The notes under the pieces are model-generated. The model worked only from the letters and a program-made list of their open reading frames with translations. It ran no database searches and was not told where the DNA came from. Source: Nitrososphaerota archaeon (lineage in GTDB: Archaea > Thermoproteota > Nitrososphaeria > Nitrososphaerales > JACPRH01). From it: a stretch of 12,394 bases of DNA. This document shows, in pieces, positions 7,601 through 12,394 of this stretch (positions within the stretch are counted from its first letter, which is position 1; each line of letters starts with the position of its first letter). Location: positions 1 through 12,394 of the forward strand of contig JARPAQ010000047.1 of assembly GCA_029460375.1 (NCBI GenBank). Reading direction: 5' to 3'. The translations under genes and the position numbers were made by a program.

Positions 7601-8394
7601 AGCGGAGGTGTTCCAGACTCTTTGCTCTCCCTCACTCTCTGGTTGACCCTAAGAACATCAACGATCTTATGAGTTAAGTCGTCTTCTGATCTTATACCTG
7701 ACTCAAGAGTTATGGAAGGCCTAACTGCAACAGGCGGGACAGGTAGAACTTGTAGGACGAACCACTCGGGTCTTGCAGATTCAGGGGCGTATCTCAGTAA
7801 ACGCAGATCATCATCCGTCAACCTTTCCAGCCTCTCACGTATAGCAATGGGGAGCAGTCGGGTAGCCCCACCGTCCTCCGGTATCTCATGAAATATAGTG
7901 GGCTTGGTGAATTCGATATCATACTGTCCCTTCCCGCAATGGGGGCAGATCTTAATCTTCTTCGCCTTCAGAATTATCTCTTTGGCTGTATCTTCAGCTA
8001 GATTGGGGGTGAACGTGCTATGCTCTTTCAACTTGACCCGGTAGCCATCAATCTCCTCCTCAGTAAGAAGCAACCTACCGCAGGCTCGGCAGGTCGATAT
8101 GAGAAGCTTATAGACATTGTTGACAAAGGCTATGTGAAGTACAGGTTCGGCGAGTTCAACGTGGCCGAAATGGCCGGGGCAACGAGTAGCGGTATTTCCA
8201 CAGGTGCCGCACTTCTGACCTGGTTCAAGTGTTCCTAGACGGCTGTCCATAAGTCCTCCTTGAACGACCATTCCGTCTTCGTCATAAGTTTCAGGGGCCG
8301 TTATTTCTACAACAGAGTATTTTCTGATTTCACTGGGTGAGAATATCGCGAATGCTATGCCGCCGACTGCTTTGACAGATTCTTCGAAAACCAA
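4612..8394 (-). CDS. rpoA: DNA-directed RNA polymerase subunit A, unsplit (A'-A'' fusion)
   Basis: Largest catalytic subunit, the counterpart of eukaryotic Rpb1 and bacterial beta'. At 1260 residues it contains both halves that most archaea encode as A' and A''. The clamp zinc ligands are C62, C65, C72 and H75; a second set is C102, C105, C150 and C153. The active-site NADFDGD loop (459-465) holds Mg through D461, D463 and D465. The bridge helix lies near 788-825 (FFFHAMGGREGLVDTA) and the trigger loop at 950-963 (GEPGTQMTLRTFH, His963). The stretch 830-940, where split archaea break, has no stop or start signal. The start is TTG, with an in-frame TAG directly before it and GGAG 10 nt upstream. 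The gene lies 18 bp after rpoB and 3 bp before rpl30e. Confidence 0.98.
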   Translation of the reverse strand: MVFEESVKAVGGIAFAIFSPSEIRKYSVVEITAPETYDEDGMVVQGGLMDSRLGTLEPGQKCGTCGNTATRCPGHFGHVELAEPVLHIAFVNNVYKLLISTCRACGRLLLTEEEIDGYRVKLKEHSTFTPNLAEDTAKEIILKAKKIKICPHCGKGQYDIEFTKPTIFHEIPEDGGATRLLPIAIRERLERLTDDDLRLLRYAPESARPEWFVLQVLPVPPVAVRPSITLESGIRSEDDLTHKIVDVLRVNQRVRESKESGTPPLIVQDLVDLLQYHATTFFDNEVSGIPQAHHRSGRPLKTLSQRLKGKEGRFRGSLSGKRVDFSSRTVISPDPCLDISEVGVPLEIAKKLTVSEKVSPWNIELLKKMIVNGPFTHPGANYLIRQDGVKIRLDYVNDREALAESLTPGFIVERHLMDGDIALFNRQPSLHRMSVMAHYVRVLPYRTFRLHPAVCPPYNADFDGDEMNLHIPQSEEAISEAITLMKVQDQILSPRYGGPIIGAIRDFITSSYLLTKEDTLLPKDIFTDLALAAGYTGPLPKPKVKKPTELYSGRQLFSLCLPKDFNYIMSSKWKQSQKGDTEKDVVIKNGEMIQGVIDRAAIGAEEADSILHRIAKDYGTNNAREFLNSVLSMLKAFITRYGFSYGFNELELDTKARNSITGELERAYKHVEEVIVQYEEGTLPLARGLSPEEILEYSIVNELAKARDKAGRIADRNFPLDNAGVIMARTGARGSSLNIGQMTAALGQQSVRGERIRKGYQNRSSTHFKRGDQNPDSKGFVRSNYRDGLSPTEFFFHAMGGREGLVDTAVRTQQSGYMQRRLVNALEHIKVEYDLTVRDPDGNLIQFLYGEDGVDPAKSDHGKAVNVQRLVDTEALIGAGGKEKADADLVLKRHAKEFNPKLLQALKDAFEGTPLPKKAILKIVKKTSEQLVKATVEPGEASGIIAAQSIGEPGTQMTLRTFHFAGVKEQDVTLGLPRLIELVDARKAPATPAMNVYLDKEYRVSKEKALEVAREVLFTKVANLVDYTEIEYEQGIKLFLNKEKVEERKTDIKHIASVVKTGKRTVEFDEKSYTVLVNLEGADLATLFAMRNKVLNMRVKGIPGIIRITVTKEGKEWFIQTSGSNLPKTLKIQGVDLVRTTTNNLFEIATTLGIEAARQALMNEIIGTLEEQGLEVDVRHIILVADLMTHKGYIQQIGRHGIAGSKASVLARAAFEITVPTLAAAAIRGEIEGLKGVTENVIVGLPIPLGTGMIDVFMKG

Positions 8395-8404
8395 CTAATC
8401 ACGT

Positions 8405-8408
8405 CTCC
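8405..8408 (-). promoter_or_regulatory. Shine-Dalgarno site of rpoA
   Basis: GGAG on the minus strand in the 18-bp rpoB-rpoA gap, 10 nt before the TTG at 8394. Together with the in-frame TAG just before the TTG it fixes this non-ATG start; the next ATG (residue 42) would delete conserved N-terminal sequence. Confidence 0.55.
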
Positions 8409-8412
8409 TATG

Positions 8413-11400
8413 TTATACCTTGGCCTTTATCCTTAACCTTGGGGTGATATTGAGGCTCATCATCTCTTGAAGAAGCAGCTTGAAGGCATACGCTACAACC
8501 ACGGTGGATATCTTTGAGGGATCTCCACAGACTCTACAGACATACCTGTGCTGCTTTGCATCATAGTACGCTATTAACCCGCATCTTTCACAGATATGAA
8601 GCTCAGTTCGATCAGCCTCGTCTAGTAACCTATCTTTAAGAACCATCGAAGCACCATAGGCGATAAGGCAGTCACGCTCCATCTCACCGAACCTAAGGCC
8701 TCCTCCACGAGCTCTACCCTCGGTCGGTTGCTTGGTCAACATCTGAACCTGCCCTCTGGCTCTAGCGTGAATCTTATCTATAACCATGTGGTGAAGTTTC
8801 TGGTAGTACACAAGCCCTATGTACACATCTACCATGTAGCGTTTTCCAGTCATACCGTCGTACATCACTTCTCTACCTGTAGACTTGAACCCGTGTCTTT
8901 TGAGCTCCTCCTTCAGAGCCTCTGGATCTTCCCCGCCGAAGGCGGTTCCATCTACTGGTCTTCCTCTCAGAGCTGCAGCTTTACCCGCTATTGACTCTAT
9001 GAATTGGCCTGCGGTCATTCGTGAAGGGAATGCGTGTGGGTTTATGATTATGTCTGGTACAATCCCTTCCTCAGTGTAGGGCATATTCTCCTGGTTAACG
9101 ACGAGACCTATGATTCCTTTCTGACCGTGGCGTGAAGCGAACTTGTCACCTATCTCAGGTATACGCATATCTCTGACTCTTACTTTGTACTTACGCCCTC
9201 CTTCAACACTTTCGGTAACAAAGATAGCGTCCACTACACCTCGCTCAGACGGTCTTACAGCAGAAGATGTGTCCCGACGATATGGCCCCTTGACTTCGAA
9301 CTCCCTATACTCCTCCATAAAACGTGGTGGACTGGTTCTCCCTATGACGACATCACCACCGCTTACAACAGATTCATGCATAACTACACCGTCAGGCTCG
9401 AGCAGACGATAGTACTTCTCTCCACGGTAACCTCTGATATTCGCCTCTGCAGAGGGTATCTCAAAGTTATCCTTCATACCTCCAGGATACTGCTTCGCCT
9501 GTCCCTCATACATCCTGTAAAAGAAAGATCTAGCCAACCCTCTTTCTATCGAAGACTTATTCATAACGATGGCGTCTTCAATATTGTACCCTTCATACGA
9601 CAGAATGGCAACTACACAGTTTTGCCCGGTAGGCCGCTCATCCAGTCTAAGCAGGTTTGTTAGGCGTGTCGTGACAAGAGGCGACTGAGGATATATTAGA
9701 AGGTGTTCACGCACGAAGGTGTCAACCGGATAGGTTGGAGTGGAAAAACCGAGAGCTTGCTTCGCCATAGCTGACTCGTAGGTGTTTCTAGGGGACTGGT
9801 TATGTTCAGGATACGGTATAACAGAACCCGCAACACCAAGCATAGAAGGCGTGAAGACCTCCAGATGAGTATGCTCCTCATTCAAAGACTCGCGGCCTAT
9901 GGCGATGTATGCATTCTCCTCTTCATTCGCATCGATGACTTCGATGATCCCTTCTAGCAATAGATCACGCCAACTCTTTTCACCTGCAATCACCTTCTCG
10001 ATAATATCTTGAGTGAGCAGGGGCTTTCCGTTCTTGACTACTATAAGTGGTCGGATAACCCTACCTGCGCTGGTGGAGACATATATCCTGCTTGATGCTT
10101 TATCTACTCGTGGTGGAAAATAAGCGATTCCTACGTGCGGATGAATACCAGCTCTTCGCCTAACCTCCCTGAACTCAGAGACAAGGGTCTCGCCATCCTT
10201 GTGGTAACCTATGAACCAGCCGTCTGAAAAGACCTTACATTCATCAGCCGCACGATCTTCTCGCTTCTCACGTGTATCCATAACACCAAGCTCTGAAAGC
10301 CGTTCAATCACATCCTCCGCCGGCGCACTTACCGATATCATCGCCGATAGGGCAAGGTTCTTTACCAGTCCACAGTTGGAGCCTTCAGGAGTCTCAGTGG
10401 GGCATATCCTTCCGAAGTGGGTTGCGTGAAGGTCTCTGGCCTCGAAGTTAGGCTGGCTTCTGCTCAGAGGAGACTGAACTCTCCTAAGGTGACTGGTAGT
10501 AGAAAGAAAGTTAGTTCGATCTAAAAGCTGAGTTACACCGACCTTCCCCCTCCCCCAGTTGCCGGTCGCTATGGCGTTGCCTAGTTTGTCGGTTATGATT
10601 CCAGGTCTTATAGCTGCGCCTATAACGTTTATGCCTCTTCGCTGCCCTGTCCTTTCTAGCTGATATTTCATGTCTCGTGCCATATTCCTGAATGCTGTTC
10701 TGAAGAGATCCGCAATCATCTGGCCTGCGAACTTTATCATCTTGTTACCATAGTGATCCTTGTCGTCAGGCTCTATCCAGCCTAGCTTCAACTCAAAGAG
10801 CTTACCTGTTGCTTCTCCGAGGAACATTGCCTTATCAAACCTATTCTCAGGGCTCTTGCCAAGGTGAGGCAATAGACCCCAGTCCAAGACAGATGCTGCT
10901 TTTCGAACCCTAAACTCATCCGGCATACCGTGTGCTACCCTATTACCAATATACATCAAAGCGTCTTGAGCCGTAGGAGTCTCACTCGCCTTCTCGAACG
11001 AGACCTCAAGAAGATCCTGTAACTCAGGTCTAAGTGAAACAGCATCAGCTATCTCCTTATCGGTTTCAAGACCAAGAGTGCGCATTATTGTTACAAATGG
11101 TAGCTCCACCGGAGAGCTCGGTAGTTTTATGTTCACTCCACCATCCTGCTTTAACGATATCTCGAGCTTGGCTCGGTAACCCACGATGGAAGAGTAGATC
11201 CTCGACTTGAATGTGATAGTAGTCCCAGTCTTCTCTTTGTCTACAAGAACCTTGTTCGGGGACAGATCCTCAAGTCCCACTATAACCCTTTCAGATCCGT
11301 TGATTATGAAGTAGCCTCCAGGATCATTAGCGTCTTCACCCACCTCGATAAGCTGGCTTTCAGTAAGCCTGCTCAACGTGCATAGCTTGGACTTTACCAT

Positions 11401-11769
11401 AACTGGCAGATCCCCTACATGCTGCCGCTGAGACTCTCTTGCAACTCCTCTCTCCTCCATAATCATATCTAGGTATATCGGTGCGCTATATCTCAGGTTA
11501 CGAAGCCTAGCCTCCAGTGGGAGGATGTTGCTGACAGATCCATCAATCTCTACTACTCTAGGTTGCCCTAAGGTTAATTTGCCGAATTTTACTCGGTATG
11601 GGTTTCCAAGGGCCTCTATCTCAATTCCATTTATTTCGTCTATTATGTTCTGTAACCCTGATTCTATGAATTCGTTGTATGAGTTGAGGTGTTGGCGGGC
11701 TACCCCTTCGGTTTCAAGCATATTTTTGAGGACTACCCACGAGTCATATCTTTCTGTAGTTGCTTCCAA
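8413..11769 (-). CDS. rpoB: DNA-directed RNA polymerase subunit B, unsplit
   Basis: Second-largest catalytic subunit, the counterpart of Rpb2 and bacterial beta. It is one chain of 1118 residues, unlike the B'/B'' split of many Euryarchaeota. Landmarks in order are the N-terminal RQHLNSYNEFIESGL (25-39), the fork-loop region SRSQPNFEARD (436-446), RICPTETPEGSNCGLVKNLA (454-473), YEGYNIEDAIVMNKSS (725-740), GDKFASRHGQKG (874-885) with active-site lysines K876 and K884, KQPTEGRARGGGLRFGEMER (1013-1032), and a C-terminal zinc ribbon with C1060, C1063, C1078 and C1081. The start is TTG, 3 bp after the rpoH stop, with GGTG 9 nt upstream; the only nearby ATG is residue 17, inside conserved sequence. 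The gene is intact. Confidence 0.98.
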   Translation of the reverse strand: MEATTERYDSWVVLKNMLETEGVARQHLNSYNEFIESGLQNIIDEINGIEIEALGNPYRVKFGKLTLGQPRVVEIDGSVSNILPLEARLRNLRYSAPIYLDMIMEERGVARESQRQHVGDLPVMVKSKLCTLSRLTESQLIEVGEDANDPGGYFIINGSERVIVGLEDLSPNKVLVDKEKTGTTITFKSRIYSSIVGYRAKLEISLKQDGGVNIKLPSSPVELPFVTIMRTLGLETDKEIADAVSLRPELQDLLEVSFEKASETPTAQDALMYIGNRVAHGMPDEFRVRKAASVLDWGLLPHLGKSPENRFDKAMFLGEATGKLFELKLGWIEPDDKDHYGNKMIKFAGQMIADLFRTAFRNMARDMKYQLERTGQRRGINVIGAAIRPGIITDKLGNAIATGNWGRGKVGVTQLLDRTNFLSTTSHLRRVQSPLSRSQPNFEARDLHATHFGRICPTETPEGSNCGLVKNLALSAMISVSAPAEDVIERLSELGVMDTREKREDRAADECKVFSDGWFIGYHKDGETLVSEFREVRRRAGIHPHVGIAYFPPRVDKASSRIYVSTSAGRVIRPLIVVKNGKPLLTQDIIEKVIAGEKSWRDLLLEGIIEVIDANEEENAYIAIGRESLNEEHTHLEVFTPSMLGVAGSVIPYPEHNQSPRNTYESAMAKQALGFSTPTYPVDTFVREHLLIYPQSPLVTTRLTNLLRLDERPTGQNCVVAILSYEGYNIEDAIVMNKSSIERGLARSFFYRMYEGQAKQYPGGMKDNFEIPSAEANIRGYRGEKYYRLLEPDGVVMHESVVSGGDVVIGRTSPPRFMEEYREFEVKGPYRRDTSSAVRPSERGVVDAIFVTESVEGGRKYKVRVRDMRIPEIGDKFASRHGQKGIIGLVVNQENMPYTEEGIVPDIIINPHAFPSRMTAGQFIESIAGKAAALRGRPVDGTAFGGEDPEALKEELKRHGFKSTGREVMYDGMTGKRYMVDVYIGLVYYQKLHHMVIDKIHARARGQVQMLTKQPTEGRARGGGLRFGEMERDCLIAYGASMVLKDRLLDEADRTELHICERCGLIAYYDAKQHRYVCRVCGDPSKISTVVVAYAFKLLLQEMMSLNITPRLRIKAKV

Positions 11770-11772
11770 GAT

Positions 11773-12033
11773 CTATCCCACCACTACAAACCTATAGTAC
11801 ATTGACTCGCCTGCTGTTTGGCTTTTTCTAGTAATCTTAATCATATCTCCTGGCTTGGCGCCGATCTCCCTTACGACCGGGTCAGATGCTAGGATTTGTG
11901 GAAATTGTTCAAGAGACGCGTTATATTTCCTAATTATTTTCTCTTTCTCCTCTCCACTTACAATTTCGTGTTTTGGCACATATATGTGTTCCGTAGGGTT
12001 AAGGGTTACCTTTTCTTCTTCTTTTTTCGGCAT
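11773..12033 (-). CDS. rpoH: DNA-directed RNA polymerase subunit H (Rpb5 C-terminal-like)
   Basis: Small polymerase subunit equal to the C-terminal assembly domain of eukaryotic Rpb5; it sits at the downstream DNA jaw. Family landmarks are VPKHEIVSGEEKEKIIRKYN, then ILASDPVVREIGAKPGDMIK and TAGESMYYRFVV at the end. I use the ATG at 12033 (MPKKEEEK, 86 residues) because GTGAT, matching the 16S tail, ends 4 nt before it. An ATG at 12039 and a GTG at 12042 are in frame and add two or three residues; the GTG and first ATG lie within that ribosome-binding site. A lysine- and glutamate-rich N-terminal extension of about a dozen residues precedes the usual PKHE motif. This is the first gene of the polymerase operon, as in most archaea, with rpoB following after 3 bp. 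Confidence 0.95.
   Translation of the reverse strand: MPKKEEEKVTLNPTEHIYVPKHEIVSGEEKEKIIRKYNASLEQFPQILASDPVVREIGAKPGDMIKITRKSQTAGESMYYRFVVVG
11779..11782 (-). promoter_or_regulatory. Shine-Dalgarno site of rpoB
   Basis: GGTG on the minus strand inside the last codons of rpoH, 9 nt before the TTG at 11769. It supports that TTG start and coupled translation with rpoH. Confidence 0.5.
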
Positions 12034-12037
12034 TTTC

Positions 12038-12042
12038 ATCAC
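12038..12042 (-). promoter_or_regulatory. Possible Shine-Dalgarno site that sets the rpoH start
   Basis: GTGAT on the minus strand, 4 nt before the ATG at 12033. When aligned to the full GGAGGTGAT consensus, this spacing agrees with the sites before nusA and rpoA. It overlaps the alternative GTG (12042) and ATG (12039). Confidence 0.35.
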
Positions 12043-12062
12043 TTATTTTTAAAGAGCAAGTC

Positions 12063-12076
12063 CCCTAACTATAGGG
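12063..12076 (-). other. Small hairpin in the rpoH leader
   Basis: CCCTA and TAGGG form a 5-bp stem with a 4-nt loop, about 30 nt before the rpoH start. If transcription begins near 12092 this hairpin lies in the untranslated leader. It is short and may be chance. Confidence 0.25.
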
Positions 12077-12113
12077 ATTATCATACAATATCGGCAAGCT
12101 ACCAAAGCATAGC

Positions 12114-12121
12114 ATATTTAA
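12114..12121 (-). promoter_or_regulatory. TATA box of the rpoH-rpoB-rpoA operon
   Basis: TTAAATAT on the minus strand is a good archaeal box. A start site about 26 bp downstream, near 12092, gives a leader of about 58 nt before rpoH. A second AT-rich match, TTTAAAAATA at 12052-12043, would put the start site inside the rpoH coding region and is less likely. This is probably the main promoter for the long minus-strand operon. Confidence 0.5.
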
Positions 12122-12125
12122 GCCT

Positions 12126-12150
12126 TATGCAGCCCAACAGACCCTGCATA
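12126..12150. promoter_or_regulatory. Inverted repeat TATGCAG-N11-CTGCATA, possible operator
   Basis: Perfect 7-bp arms separated by 11 bp lie in the divergent region between rpoH and the right-edge membrane-protein gene, immediately upstream of the rpoH TATA box. Arm centres are 18 bp apart, a spacing that suits a dimeric helix-turn-helix regulator on two nearby major-groove faces. There is no T-tract, so it is not a terminator. The role as an operator is inference. Confidence 0.4.
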
Positions 12151-12208
12151 TATTTCTTCTGATTTAGATGAAACTGTTTCTGCACTTAGTTAGTGATATG
12201 GGTTTAGT

Positions 12209-12217
12209 CTATATAAT
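12209..12217 (+). promoter_or_regulatory. TATA box of the right-edge membrane-protein gene
   Basis: CTATATAAT on the plus strand. The expected start site is near 12238, between the two in-frame ATGs at 12233 and 12242. This suggests leaderless translation, possibly from the second ATG. Confidence 0.45.
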
Positions 12218-12232
12218 GAACGCAGTAAGCTA

Positions 12233-12394
12233 ATGCGCAGGATGGTTGCCTTAAAGAGCGAAAGGTTGTATTTCGTTATAGCTCTGGCAGTTTTTATTCT
12301 AATAGCATCCTCAGCTGTATACTTTAGGTATAACACGGAGCCAATAGAGGGTACGATAACGGTGCCGGAGACAATAGGTGAATTCAAACTTGTA
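12233..12394 (+). CDS. N-terminal part of a single-pass membrane or exported protein (partial)
   Basis: An open frame runs from ATG 12233 to the window edge, 54 codons without a stop. It reads as a short basic N terminus (MRRMVALKSER), one hydrophobic segment at about residues 13-31 (YFVIALAVFILIASSAVYF), then a polar region with GTITVPETIGEFK. This is a signal peptide or signal anchor placing the rest outside the membrane. No lipobox cysteine is present. An in-frame TGA at 12194-12196 closes the frame upstream. ATG 12242 is an alternative start that fits the TATA spacing better and gives MVALKSER. The minus-strand frame across the same bases lacks family features and is a shadow. I do not recognise the family; too little of the mature domain is present. 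Confidence 0.65.
   Translation, partial: MRRMVALKSERLYFVIALAVFILIASSAVYFRYNTEPIEGTITVPETIGEFKLV

Noticed and set aside
12043..12232. tRNA or box C/D small RNA in the rpoH divergent region
   Set aside because: No acceptor and T-arm pairing and no matched C and D boxes were found; only short hairpins are present.
12190..12387. Minus-strand 65-codon frame at the right edge
   Set aside because: It covers the same bases as the plus-strand membrane protein, has no ribosome-binding site or recognisable motif, and the plus-strand reading gives a coherent signal-anchor with a TATA box.
1..12394. CRISPR array, insertion sequence, prophage or defence system
   Set aside because: No spaced direct repeats of suitable length, no transposase or integrase, and the gene content is continuous housekeeping.

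Overview
This window is a core information-processing cluster from an archaeon, with short AT-rich flanks. The organism call rests on three things: archaeal-type RpoH, L30e, NusA (two KH domains only) and EF-1A; TATA-box promoters with short leaders; and above all a single uninterrupted RNA polymerase subunit A gene (A' and A'' in one 1260-residue reading frame) beside an unsplit subunit B. Most Euryarchaeota and Crenarchaeota split A into two genes. The unsplit form is characteristic of Thaumarchaeota (Nitrososphaerota) and has been discussed for neighbouring deep TACK lineages. EF-1A also reads like the thaumarchaeal/TACK type. I infer a thaumarchaeote or close relative; genus cannot be told from this sequence.

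Layout. Positions 1-282 are AT-rich and hold no gene I can support. They carry a short tandem repeat, a small inverted repeat and an 18-bp perfect palindrome that coincides with the TATA box of the next gene. A GPN-loop GTPase (283-1041, +) follows. It converges, with a 52-bp gap, on a long minus-strand run read from right to left: rpoH (12033-11773), rpoB (11769-8413), fused rpoA (8394-4612), rpl30e (4608-4297), nusA (4236-3790), rps12 (3741-3292), rps7 (3295-2687), a previously uncalled 46-residue C2H2 zinc-finger mini-protein (2623-2483) and EF-1A (2404-1094). Spacing of 3 to about 60 bp, including an rps12/rps7 stop-start overlap, indicates cotranscription. EF-1A has its own strong TATA box and Shine-Dalgarno site. 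At the right edge a divergent plus-strand gene (12233 onward, cut by the window) encodes a protein with one N-terminal membrane segment.

How the genes work together. RpoH, RpoB and RpoA form the polymerase catalytic core and jaw. NusA is a KH-domain RNA-binding transcription factor. L30e, S12 and S7 are ribosomal proteins, S12 at the decoding centre and S7 in the small-subunit head. EF-1A delivers aminoacyl-tRNA. The GPN GTPase belongs to a family whose eukaryotic members help assemble RNA polymerase, a suggestive neighbour though transcribed from the other side.

The window is mostly conserved housekeeping DNA. I found no novel defence, mobile or biosynthetic system. The points worth a second look are the zinc-finger mini-protein, the palindromic TATA region of the GPN gene, the dyad in the rpoH divergent region, the heavy use of TTG starts on essential genes, and the fused RpoA as a lineage marker.
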